34,817 bases of DNA from a virus, in IMG/VR virus record IMGVR_UViG_3300042307_000152, positions 1 to 34,817 of that record; one strand, written 5' to 3'. A program made the position numbers and the translations under genes. Shown here one piece after another: positions 1 through 8,328 of the stretch. How positions within the stretch are numbered: position 1 is the first letter of the stretch; every line of letters starts with the position of its first letter. Below the pieces are notes generated by a model. The model was not told where the DNA came from and ran no database searches. It worked only from the letters and a program-made list of their open reading frames with translations.

Positions 1-878
1 CTGAAGATGAAATCTTCTCTAACAACCCTATTATCATCAAAGATAAGTATGCGGTTAACGGTTCTGACATGGCTCAAATCGGTTGGGTTGAAGTAACTAC
101 TGAGAACGGTGCTACTGGATACCTTTGGTATTTGAAGTCTGAGCACGAGACTCGTCTACGTTTCGAAGATTATCTTGAGACTGCAATGATTGAAGCAGTT
201 CCTGCAGCTACAGGTTCAGGTGCTAAGACTGCTGGAATGATGGGTTCTGAAGGTATCTTCTATGTTGTTAACAACAGAGGTAACGTATGGGGAGCTGGTA
301 CTCCAACTACTCTTCCTGATTGGGATTCTATCGTATCTCGACTTGACAAGCAGGGAGCTATTGAAGAGAACGTAGTGTTCGTTAATCGTGGCCTTAGCTT
401 CGACATCGACAATATGTTGGCTACCTTGAACGGATACAATGGAGCTAACGCTGCAGGTGCTGCATCTTATGGTCTATTTGACAACGATGTTGACATGGCG
501 TTGAACCTTGGATTCACTGGATTCCGTAGAGGTTATGACTTCTACAAGTCTGACTGGAAGTACTTGAACGACCCAACTATGCGTGGTGGTTTGAACCAAA
601 CTGCAGCTACTGCAACTGGTACTATCACAGGCTTGATGGTTCCTGCAGGTTCTACTTCAGTGTATGACCAAATCATGGGTAAGAACGCTAAGCGTCCATT
701 CTTGCACGTTCGTTACAGAGCTTCTGAAGCTGAAGACAGACGTTACAAGACTTGGATTACTGGTTCTGCTGGTGGTGCACAGACTAGCGACCTTGATGCA
801 ATGGAGGTTAACTTCCTATCTGAGCGTTGTGTATGTACCTTGGGTGCAAACAACTTCGTATTGTTCAGATACGGATGA
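1..878 (+). CDS. Major capsid protein, C-terminal part (5' truncated by window edge)
   Basis: The reading frame is open from base 3, with no stop before 878, so the first ATG inside the window (69) is not the start; about 291 residues are visible. The pattern matches crAss-like/HK97-fold major capsid proteins as I recall them: GWVEVTTENGATGYLWYLKS, then RFEDYLE, an alanine/glycine-rich stretch, DKQGAIEENVVF, MALNLGFTGFRRGYDFYK with DWKYLND, and a C-terminal RPFLHVRYRASEAEDRR followed by SDLDAMEVNFLSERC. It would form the icosahedral shell. A strong hairpin and T-run follow directly, as expected for a very highly expressed gene. The identity is from memory of the family and no search was run. 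The N-terminal part lies upstream of the window. Confidence 0.85.
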   Translation, partial: EDEIFSNNPIIIKDKYAVNGSDMAQIGWVEVTTENGATGYLWYLKSEHETRLRFEDYLETAMIEAVPAATGSGAKTAGMMGSEGIFYVVNNRGNVWGAGTPTTLPDWDSIVSRLDKQGAIEENVVFVNRGLSFDIDNMLATLNGYNGANAAGAASYGLFDNDVDMALNLGFTGFRRGYDFYKSDWKYLNDPTMRGGLNQTAATATGTITGLMVPAGSTSVYDQIMGKNAKRPFLHVRYRASEAEDRRYKTWITGSAGGAQTSDLDAMEVNFLSERCVCTLGANNFVLFRYG

Positions 879-887
879 TAAATAAAT

Positions 888-918
888 GGAGGGTGCCTTT
901 AATGGCACTCTCCTTTTT
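888..918 (+). terminator. Hairpin terminator after the capsid gene
   Basis: A 10-bp stem (888-897 with 904-913, one G-T pair) closes a 6-base loop TTTAAT and is followed by five T. It lies 9 bases after the capsid stop codon. It probably ends part of the abundant capsid transcript and protects its 3' end, because same-strand genes follow at once. Confidence 0.8.
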
Positions 919-943
919 AAAAAACATCTAAACTAAAAAGACA

Positions 944-1285
944 ATGGCTATTAAGAAAAAGGGAGGAGACCCAGCACCAAAGAAAAAAGGACCGGGACCA
1001 AAAACACTACCTCAGGTTACAGTAAAAGCATCTAGAATTGTTGACGAACCAGCAAAGAAGACTAGTACTATTAATAAGAGAGCGCCATTAATGGATGTTC
1101 CAGTTGGTAAAAAGGGATATAGAATGTCAATTGATACCACAAACATGAACAAGCCAGATGAACAAACCTATAACTATACTATGAGGAATTCAGCTGGAAA
1201 AGTTACATCAAAAGGAAACATAGCTCGTAGTGAGAGTAAGACTGCTGCTAAGCAATTAGTTAATAAGCTTAAAGCAAAGAAGTAA
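944..1285 (+). CDS. Small basic protein of the capsid region, function unknown
   Basis: 113 aa starting at ATG 944 after an A-rich leader. The first 20 residues are rich in Lys, Pro and Gly (MAIKKKGGDPAPKKKG...), and the C-terminus ends in a Lys-rich helix-like stretch (KQLVNKLKAKK). Such charge suggests binding to DNA or to the capsid interior, but no family is recognised. It sits alone between two hairpin terminators, directly after the capsid gene, which suggests it is expressed at a dose different from its neighbours. Its position would fit a head decoration or DNA-condensing protein; this is inference only. Confidence 0.7.
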   Translation: MAIKKKGGDPAPKKKGPGPKTLPQVTVKASRIVDEPAKKTSTINKRAPLMDVPVGKKGYRMSIDTTNMNKPDEQTYNYTMRNSAGKVTSKGNIARSESKTAAKQLVNKLKAKK

Positions 1286-1294
1286 CAATTAATT

Positions 1295-1323
1295 GAGGGA
1301 GTCGCTTTGACTCTCTCTATTTT
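1295..1323 (+). terminator. Hairpin terminator after the 113-aa gene
   Basis: A 9-bp stem (1295-1303 with 1309-1317, one G-T pair) closes a GCTTT loop and is followed by TATTTT. It is of the same GAGGG/CTCTC type as the hairpins after the capsid gene and after the 246-aa gene. Confidence 0.7.
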
Positions 1324-1347
1324 AAATCAAATTAAATCCAATAACAA

Positions 1348-2088
1348 ATGGCTAAGATTACACCTGTAGACAAGGTCTACAAACTTAAAAACGGGAATCC
1401 ACTTTCCTACACACTAGCATCAAGAAACCACCCTAGATTTCCTCTTATGTGGTTTGATGAGAAGAACAATGTCAATAGAGCACTTAGATATGCTACCAAT
1501 CAGAAGTCTCCATTTGAAGACGAACAAGATGGTAACTCAATCATTGAGCCTATTATCTTTGAAGATGGGTTCCTAAGAGTCCCAAAGCAAAACCCTGTAC
1601 TACAGCAGTTCCTTCACTACCACCCCTTAAATGGTATTGTATTTACTGAAGTAGACAAGGAGAAGGAAGCAGCTGATGAGGTTAATGATTTGAACCTAGA
1701 GGTAGAGGCATTAATAGAAGCTCGTCAATTGACTATTGAACAGATTGAAATTCTTACTAGAGTAATGTTTGGCAAGGACCCATCTACTGTATCCACAGCT
1801 GAATTGAAGCGGGATATTTTGGTATTTGCCAAGACAGACCCTAGAGAGTTTTTGAATATATTGAATGACCCTGAATTAAAGTTTCAAGCTAAAATCAGAA
1901 TGTTCTTCGAAAACAAGTTATTGATTTTGAGAAACAATGATAAAGAGATTTGGTTTAATACAGCGACTAACAAAAAGAAGATGATGTCAATCCCTTATGG
2001 TGAGGACCCCTATGAAATTGCTGGTGGATTCTTACAGAGTGATGAAGGTATTGATGGACTAAGAATGTTGGATGCTATATTGGCGTAA
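1348..2088 (+). CDS. Conserved head-region protein, function unknown (246 aa)
   Basis: The ATG at 1348 opens MAKITPVDKVYKLKNG. The N-terminal ~100 residues look globular (SRNHPRFPLMWFDEKN; IIFEDGFLRVPKQNP; FLHYHPLNG). A helical acidic middle (~103-135) and a C-terminal half rich in Lys and aromatics follow. I recognise the general pattern from head/tail blocks of Bacteroidetes podophages but cannot give a role. It follows the capsid gene and precedes a strong terminator and a new promoter, so it closes the capsid transcription group. A capsid-associated or assembly role is likely. No enzyme motif, signal peptide or membrane segment is seen. Confidence 0.75.
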   Translation: MAKITPVDKVYKLKNGNPLSYTLASRNHPRFPLMWFDEKNNVNRALRYATNQKSPFEDEQDGNSIIEPIIFEDGFLRVPKQNPVLQQFLHYHPLNGIVFTEVDKEKEAADEVNDLNLEVEALIEARQLTIEQIEILTRVMFGKDPSTVSTAELKRDILVFAKTDPREFLNILNDPELKFQAKIRMFFENKLLILRNNDKEIWFNTATNKKKMMSIPYGEDPYEIAGGFLQSDEGIDGLRMLDAILA

Positions 2089-2120
2089 ATAGTTAAATTG
2101 GTTTGTTAACACTTGGAAAT

Positions 2121-2149
2121 GAGGGCATTTTTTGTGCCCTCTTTTTTTT
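2121..2149 (+). terminator. Strong rho-independent terminator
   Basis: A perfect 7-bp stem (GAGGGCA 2121-2127 with TGCCCTC 2135-2141) closes a T-rich loop and is followed by eight T. It ends the capsid group. The loop supplies the TTTG that may serve as the -33 box of the next promoter. Confidence 0.85.
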
Positions 2150-2160
2150 ATGTATATTTG
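2131..2160 (+). promoter_or_regulatory. Bacteroidetes-type promoter for the tail operon
   Basis: TATATTTG at 2153-2160 matches the Bacteroidetes -7 consensus TAnnTTTG exactly. TTTG at 2131-2134 lies 18 bases upstream, close to the usual -33 spacing, inside the loop of the preceding terminator. The next ATG is at 2176, so the leader would be only about 10 bases. This arrangement ends one late transcript and starts the next. Confidence 0.6.
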
Positions 2161-2175
2161 TAAAAAGGCGAAAAA

Positions 2176-2916
2176 ATGATAAACTCTGTTAGAAATACGG
2201 TGCTATCCGTTTTGAACAAGAACAACTACGGATACATATCTCCGTCAGACTTTAACTTGTTTGCCAAGCAGGCTCAGATGGAAGTGTTTGAAGAGTACTT
2301 CTCTGAGTACAATAAGATAACAAACATGGAGAATGCTCGGATGTCAGGAACTGATTATGCCGACTTACGTAAGTCAGTAGAGGAAGCAGTTGAAACATTC
2401 ATAGTTACATCTACTCTTACTCAGGTGACTCCAGCTTCAAATAGATTTTTCCTACCGTCTTTGACCACCACTGGCTTTGATTACTTTATGATTAACAAGG
2501 TCCTTTGTTACGATGCGTCTGGGCCAACTAGAGTATTTAAAGGTGAAGCGGAGAAGGTTACTCATTCAAAAATTACAATGCTTGTAAACTCAAACCTTAC
2601 AGCTCCTACGGAGTTATATCCTGCTTACACGCAAGAGGGCTCATCCCTTACAGTTTATCCTGCTACTATTAATTTGCCAAACGAGGTTGAAGCAAATTAC
2701 TTTAGATACCCTAAAGACCCTAAGTGGACATACATTACTTTGGCAAATGGTGAGCCAGTATTTAATCAATCTCAACTTGACTACCAAGACTTTGAAGTTC
2801 CATTGGAAGACGAAATAAAACTTGTGTCGAAGATTCTTCAGTATGCAGGGATGTCTATACGTGAGATGGATGCAGTACAGTTTGGTGGTAATGAAGAACA
2901 AAAACAATCACAATAA
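2176..2916 (+). CDS. Virion adaptor/ring-type structural protein (246 aa)
   Basis: It opens with MINSVRNTVLSVLNKNNYGY, then ISPSDFNLFAKQAQMEVFEEY, a signature I recall from conserved structural proteins of crAss-like and flavobacterial podophages. The N-terminal ~70 residues look helical; the middle and C-terminal part look beta-rich, and the C-terminal EDEIKLVSKILQYAGMSIRE helix is typical of connector/ring subunits. It is the first gene after the promoter at 2131-2160, and the next gene starts two bases after its stop. The likely role is a head-to-tail connector or tail ring subunit. Which ring it forms cannot be told from sequence alone. Confidence 0.7.
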   Translation: MINSVRNTVLSVLNKNNYGYISPSDFNLFAKQAQMEVFEEYFSEYNKITNMENARMSGTDYADLRKSVEEAVETFIVTSTLTQVTPASNRFFLPSLTTTGFDYFMINKVLCYDASGPTRVFKGEAEKVTHSKITMLVNSNLTAPTELYPAYTQEGSSLTVYPATINLPNEVEANYFRYPKDPKWTYITLANGEPVFNQSQLDYQDFEVPLEDEIKLVSKILQYAGMSIREMDAVQFGGNEEQKQSQ

Positions 2917-2918
2917 TC

Positions 2919-3842
2919 ATGGCATACATCAGTCAATATCAGTATTACGAAAATGGTGGCGTTGTTCCTGAGGATGCCAATTGGGGCTCTTATCAGTATG
3001 TGAGCCTTCAAGATATTGTTAACAACTTCCTATTAATGTACTCAGGGAATCACTCTCTAGTGAACAATGAGGAGCGTTACAGGATACTATTTCACGCAAA
3101 GAGGGCTATTCAAGAATTGAACTACGATGCGTTTAAGGAAATAAAAGTACTGGAGCTTACTGTCTCTGATAATTTAAAGTACATCTTGCCTTCTGACTAT
3201 GTCAATTGGGTGAGGATATCTCTTTACAAAGATGGGTGGTTGAGACCATTGTCTGAAAACATTCAGACTTTGTCATCTAAAGCATATCTTCAGGACAATC
3301 AGTACAGGATTTTATTTGATGAACAGGGAAACGCATTGTCTCCTGAGTATTCTCAGATTGATTTAGACAACATTACAAGTATCAAGAAAAGTATCTACCT
3401 AAATAAGGACAATCAATTTGACGGAAACGAAGGATGGAACTATGATGGGATGTGGTATTTTGAAGGGAATATTGGGGCCGCTTATGGTTTAAATACTGAG
3501 ACCGCTAACTTCAACCCTACCTTTAACATTGACAGAAAAGCTGGTGTAATTAACTTTGATTCACCAATGGCTGGGCAATCATGTATTGTTGAGTATGTGT
3601 CTGATGGCATGGAGCAGGGAGACAACTCAAAGATTACGGTAAATAAATTATTTGAAAAGTACGTTTATGCCTATATTCAGTATGAAATATTGAGCAGCAA
3701 ATTAGGAGTTCAGGAATATATTGTTGCTCGTGCTCGTAAGGAGAAATCAGCCTTACTGAGAAACGCTAAGATTAGAATCAGTAATATTCATCCGGGTAGA
3801 CTCTTAATGAATTTGAGAGGATTAGACAAGCAAATTAAATAA
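2919..3842 (+). CDS. Tail/connector ring-type structural protein (307 aa)
   Basis: It starts at ATG 2919, two bases after the preceding stop. A mixed N-terminal stretch (SLQDIVNNFLLMYSGNHSLV) is followed by RILFHAKRAIQELNYDAFKEIKVLE and then LPSDYVNWVRISLYKDGWLRPL. This pattern recurs in Bacteroidetes phage tail-collar proteins and in P22 gp4/T7 gp11-like adaptor folds. The C-terminus is basic and helical (VARARKEKSALLRNAKIRIS). With the preceding gene and the following large tail protein it forms the portal-to-tail joint. Assignment is by pattern and gene order. Confidence 0.7.
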   Translation: MAYISQYQYYENGGVVPEDANWGSYQYVSLQDIVNNFLLMYSGNHSLVNNEERYRILFHAKRAIQELNYDAFKEIKVLELTVSDNLKYILPSDYVNWVRISLYKDGWLRPLSENIQTLSSKAYLQDNQYRILFDEQGNALSPEYSQIDLDNITSIKKSIYLNKDNQFDGNEGWNYDGMWYFEGNIGAAYGLNTETANFNPTFNIDRKAGVINFDSPMAGQSCIVEYVSDGMEQGDNSKITVNKLFEKYVYAYIQYEILSSKLGVQEYIVARARKEKSALLRNAKIRISNIHPGRLLMNLRGLDKQIK

Positions 3843-3843
3843 G

Positions 3844-6800
3844 ATGGCAAAGTTTAGCAGGAACTTCACAGCAGGGAGAATGAATAAGGTCTATGACCAA
3901 AGAGTTGTCCCTGACGGAGAATATATTGATGCCATGAATGTAAGGATGGGGTCTACTGAGAAATCAGAGATTGGTGTAATTGAAAACACCAAGGGCAATA
4001 CTCCTTTGACTTCATTGAGCTATATTGATGGAACCCCTCTAAGTTCTGCTGCAAAATGTATTGGAGCTATTGAGAACAGCTTTACCGAAACTATTTATTG
4101 GTTTCTCCATGACCCCAACTTTCCTGTTGGAGCCACAGGCAAGCTAGACTTGATAGTGTCATTTAATGTTAGCACAAACATATTGACCTATCACGTCATT
4201 TCAATTAATGATGGTGATAACGTAAATACCACTTTGAATTTTAACTCCAACTACCTTATTACAGGGGTAGATATCTTGGACAATAATCTTTTGTTTTTTA
4301 CAGATGACTACAATCCTCCTAGAGTTATAAATGTTCAAAAGAACTATCCTAACCCAATTGCAAATGTTGATGAGGTTAGTGCTGAGTCTTTGTTGGTAAT
4401 TAAAAAACCACCAACTGAAGCTCCACAGATACAGCTTACTGTAGTTAACAACCAAGAGAATTTTTTGGAAACACGTTTTATTTGTTTTGCATACAGATAC
4501 AAATATGAGAACGGAGAGTATAGTGCAACATCACAATGGTCTGCGCCTGCGTTTATTCCTAAGCCTTTTAACTTTAGTGCTGAAAGCTTTTTGAATGAAG
4601 GCATGACTAACTCTGCTAACTCAGCAATAATTACTTATAACTCAGGGGGACCTCTTGTAGTTGGAATTGACCTTTTGTTTAAAAAAGCTGACGGAAATTT
4701 AATTCGTGTAATTGAAAAGCTTGACAAGGCTAATCTAGGAATTGGTAATAATGAAAATCGCACATATCAATTTACAAATAGTAAAATATTTACTGTTCTT
4801 TCAGAATCTGAGCTACTAAGGCTTTACGATAACGTGCCAAGGTTTGCTAAGGCCCAAACAATTATGGGCAATCGCCTTATGTATGGTAATTACATTGAGG
4901 GTTATGACCTTATAGATAATGTTGGCGCTCCAGTAATGTTTGATTACAGCGTTGATTTAGTCTCTTTACCAATTGGATTAAAAGAGGTTGACACTAGTTA
5001 TGGAAATGGAACATATTTTTACGTTCCTGTAACAGTACCTGATTCAATTTTGGAATTTGATTTAGATGGTCAAAATCTTGTAGCAGGAGCTGCCATTACT
5101 TTAGATTTTACAATTAATCACGTAAGTTTTTCAAGTGTTGTACCAGTTGAGAACCCGCCTGAACAGGAAAATAATAATATAGATTTAAATTTTTCTTTCT
5201 TTTTATTAAAAGATTATTCATCGGTATATGAGTTAGCTACAAGTGTTGAGTTCCAAGATGCAATAGGAACAACTGCTAATATTCAGCCTATTAATAACGC
5301 TTGTAATGGCATTACATTTACAGACACATTTAATTGTGTGTTACAAAACAACTTAGATGATTTCGTAAAATCAGGAAGCGGAATCACTTTTGTTGGTCAA
5401 CCATTTGGCATTATTACAAGTCCTGCGAGTAGTGTAATTGGATTGCAAGTTCCTTTTATGCAGTACATCAATAGTACCATTTTACCTAATGAAACAGTGT
5501 ATGAGCTTTTTGATATATCATCGGCTAGTGCCACATTTCAAGAAGTAGCAAATACACAAAGTCTACACAGCAACAGAGACTATGAGATTGGAATTGTTTA
5601 TATGGATGATTTCAATAGAGCATCAACGGCTTTGGTTAGTGAAAATAACACCGTACACATACCTTGCGGAAGTTCTGCATTTCAGAATTCTATTCAGGTT
5701 ACAATACCACCTGCGCAACGTCCGCCAATTTGGGCTACAAGATATAAGTTTGTCATTAAGCCTGACCAAGAAAATTACGAGACAATTTATTGCTCGATAT
5801 TTTTTAAAGATACATTTAGCAATGACACATACTTTCTTTTGGAAGGAGAGAATTCAAGAAAAGTTGAGGTAGGAGATAGATTGATAGTAAAGGCAGACTC
5901 AAATGGTCCAACACAAACTTGTGTTTATGCAACCGTTCTTGAGAAGTCATCTCAGGCATCTGGGTTTATAGAAGTGCCAAGTGAGTTAAATCCTGAGGAG
6001 CTCATAACTGTCCCAGCTGGTGTTTATGTAAAGATTAATGCCAATAGCTTTAACGCATTTCAAAACGAACAAAGTGTAATTGCTCCGGGTAAAATTGAGG
6101 TATGGAGAGATAAAAAAGGAACCTATCCTATTTTAAGTTACCCTATGAATCAAGCGGGTGTAGATGAAGATAACCCTAGCTTTGGATATGTTGACTACCT
6201 TGTTCCTGCTGGCAGCAGAATAACCTTTGATTTAAAGTTTCAAAGACTTGGCCCCGGTGATGGAGATAAAATATGTGAGAGACGTATTTATACTTTAGTA
6301 AAAACCTTTACTTCTTCCGCTGACTATGACAACATGATGGATTGGTTTAATGGAGATAATATTGCTAGATTTTTAAATGATGGAATTCAAGATGTGGGTG
6401 GTGATGGGTGTCCTATAGAAAACAAGTATATAGAGGATGCGCTCGAAGCCTCATCTCTTCCTGCCTCTCCATTTGCTCCTGATTCACCATCTGAATGTAC
6501 AAATCTTTACAGGTTCTTTAGAAACACATCATCAAATCAGTTGTCATTATTAATGTCAGGTACAGAAAGGTGCGATGGGGCTGGCGCAGGAGAAAAAAGA
6601 AGGTCAAGTATAATTGCAAACATTCAAGTTTTTGAAGCCAATAATGTAATTGTATTTGAAACGGAGCCATCAGAGGCTTTGCCTGACGTGTTCTTTGAAA
6701 ACAATATGTCTTTTCCTATTGTTAATGGGAACCACGAGGGCAATGTTCAGGACCAAGACATTGACGCAGGGATTCCAGCTATTATTGATACCAAGTTCTT

Positions 6801-8310
6801 TAACTGCTTCTCATTTGGAAATGGAGTCGAGAGTTACAAGATTCGTGACTCAATAGTCGGAACCCAGTTTAACCTTGGCAACAGGGTTACAAGTGTGTCT
6901 GCTCAAGATTACAAAGCTGCTGATAGATTTGCAGACATTACTTACAGTGGTGTTTATAGCGCTGAGTCAAATGTAAATAAGCTTAACGAGTTTAATCTTG
7001 GATTGCTTAACTACAAAGTCCTTGAGCCATCCTTTGGAGACATCTATATACTAGACGGTAGAGAAACCGACATTCTTGTTCTTCAGGAAGACAAGATTTC
7101 TTATGTGTTGTCAAGCAAAAACATTATCTCAGACTCTACAGGTGGTGGTGTTATTGCATCTGTCCCTGAGATATTAGGAACTCAGATTGCAAGAACTGAG
7201 AAGTATGGTATCAGTTTTAACCCTGAGAGCTATGTTCACTGGGGATTCAATAGATTCTTTACTGATGTAAAGAGAGGAGCTGTTATTCAGCTGGTAGGTA
7301 ACTCTACAGGAAATGACCAATTGGCTGTCATTTCTGAGCTTGGTATGCGTACTTGGTTTAGAGATGAGTTCAATAATTCATACTCTACTCAGAAGCTAGG
7401 AGGTTTTGACCCATACATGAATGAGTACGTTCTTTCTAGTAATGAAACTGATATTCCTTTGAACCCTGAGTGCTTAGGTTGTGGTATACTGCAAACATTC
7501 ACTCTTAGTACATTGCCAGCTCAAACAAAAACATTTGAGTATTGTGTGGACTTGGGTGCTGTTGTGGGCTCATCTGACATTGACTATACCGTGCAGACAA
7601 TTAGTGCTGGTGCTTCATTTGAGCTAACTGTAGTGTATGATGGTAACACGTTTACTACAGGTCCTGAAACTACCAGTGGTACACTTTCATTCCCTAAGGA
7701 TAACATATCCGTTGAGAGTGCAACAATAACTATTGAGTACACAGGAAACATATCCCTTTCAGTGCTTGCTGGATGTACGATATCTGAGAGCTTGACAATT
7801 GTCCAAGTAGTTGTGACAAATAATTTTGAAGCAGAGCAAACTATACATACCGAGTATAGATATACTAATGGAGTATTTACTTCACCATTGCAATCTGTTC
7901 TTACTACGTTCTTATCTTCGGATGAGAATCCGTTGGTATCAAGATACAGCGCATTGACAGGGCCTGTGGGGTCGGGGTCTTTCCCGCCAGCGACTAGCAC
8001 TCTTAGAATTATTGCTAATAAGCTGTCTACGGATACGTTTGTGTTCAACCCTGCTACAGACAAGTTCAAGTACTTGATGTCAAATACCTTGTATGCTAAT
8101 ACTCCTGCAAACATAACTACGTTGCTAGGATTGGCTAGTACAGCTACACCAAATCAAGGTGGTGGTAATATTAATTATGCAGAATTTACAGTGCCTGCTT
8201 TGCAAGATTACTTGTATCTTGTTTGGGATTTTAGAGATTCTACTCCTGTAACATTGTGCTACTCTAGTACTGCTTTAATTGACGTTTGCTGTGGGTGTGA
8301 AGTGGTTTAA
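3844..8310 (+). CDS. Large tail stabilisation/muzzle-type protein (1488 aa)
   Basis: The N-terminus, MAKFSRNFTAGRMNKVYDQR then VVPDGEYIDAMNVRMGSTE, is the hallmark of the long tail 'stabilisation' (P22 gp10-like, or muzzle) proteins of crAss-like phages. The rest is almost all beta-structure, as expected for a tail tube cap or propeller that closes the tail channel. Residues around 1000-1200 (SFGNGVESYKIRDSIVG; YGISFNPESYVHWGFNRF; GGFDPYMNEYVLS) are the usual conserved core. A C-terminal add-on of about 290 residues has several Cys and ends in DVCCGCEVV, possibly metal- or disulfide-bound. The ATG lies two bases after the preceding stop. Length and start agree with the family. Confidence 0.8.
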   Translation: MAKFSRNFTAGRMNKVYDQRVVPDGEYIDAMNVRMGSTEKSEIGVIENTKGNTPLTSLSYIDGTPLSSAAKCIGAIENSFTETIYWFLHDPNFPVGATGKLDLIVSFNVSTNILTYHVISINDGDNVNTTLNFNSNYLITGVDILDNNLLFFTDDYNPPRVINVQKNYPNPIANVDEVSAESLLVIKKPPTEAPQIQLTVVNNQENFLETRFICFAYRYKYENGEYSATSQWSAPAFIPKPFNFSAESFLNEGMTNSANSAIITYNSGGPLVVGIDLLFKKADGNLIRVIEKLDKANLGIGNNENRTYQFTNSKIFTVLSESELLRLYDNVPRFAKAQTIMGNRLMYGNYIEGYDLIDNVGAPVMFDYSVDLVSLPIGLKEVDTSYGNGTYFYVPVTVPDSILEFDLDGQNLVAGAAITLDFTINHVSFSSVVPVENPPEQENNNIDLNFSFFLLKDYSSVYELATSVEFQDAIGTTANIQPINNACNGITFTDTFNCVLQNNLDDFVKSGSGITFVGQPFGIITSPASSVIGLQVPFMQYINSTILPNETVYELFDISSASATFQEVANTQSLHSNRDYEIGIVYMDDFNRASTALVSENNTVHIPCGSSAFQNSIQVTIPPAQRPPIWATRYKFVIKPDQENYETIYCSIFFKDTFSNDTYFLLEGENSRKVEVGDRLIVKADSNGPTQTCVYATVLEKSSQASGFIEVPSELNPEELITVPAGVYVKINANSFNAFQNEQSVIAPGKIEVWRDKKGTYPILSYPMNQAGVDEDNPSFGYVDYLVPAGSRITFDLKFQRLGPGDGDKICERRIYTLVKTFTSSADYDNMMDWFNGDNIARFLNDGIQDVGGDGCPIENKYIEDALEASSLPASPFAPDSPSECTNLYRFFRNTSSNQLSLLMSGTERCDGAGAGEKRRSSIIANIQVFEANNVIVFETEPSEALPDVFFENNMSFPIVNGNHEGNVQDQDIDAGIPAIIDTKFFNCFSFGNGVESYKIRDSIVGTQFNLGNRVTSVSAQDYKAADRFADITYSGVYSAESNVNKLNEFNLGLLNYKVLEPSFGDIYILDGRETDILVLQEDKISYVLSSKNIISDSTGGGVIASVPEILGTQIARTEKYGISFNPESYVHWGFNRFFTDVKRGAVIQLVGNSTGNDQLAVISELGMRTWFRDEFNNSYSTQKLGGFDPYMNEYVLSSNETDIPLNPECLGCGILQTFTLSTLPAQTKTFEYCVDLGAVVGSSDIDYTVQTISAGASFELTVVYDGNTFTTGPETTSGTLSFPKDNISVESATITIEYTGNISLSVLAGCTISESLTIVQVVVTNNFEAEQTIHTEYRYTNGVFTSPLQSVLTTFLSSDENPLVSRYSALTGPVGSGSFPPATSTLRIIANKLSTDTFVFNPATDKFKYLMSNTLYANTPANITTLLGLASTATPNQGGGNINYAEFTVPALQDYLYLVWDFRDSTPVTLCYSSTALIDVCCGCEVV

Positions 8311-8328
8311 AATAAAAAATAAAATATA

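Noticed and set aside
7584-8114. A 176-codon open frame on the - strand
   Set aside because: It lies wholly within the well-supported 1488-aa tail gene, its product is low-complexity, and no - strand gene is near. It is a shadow frame.
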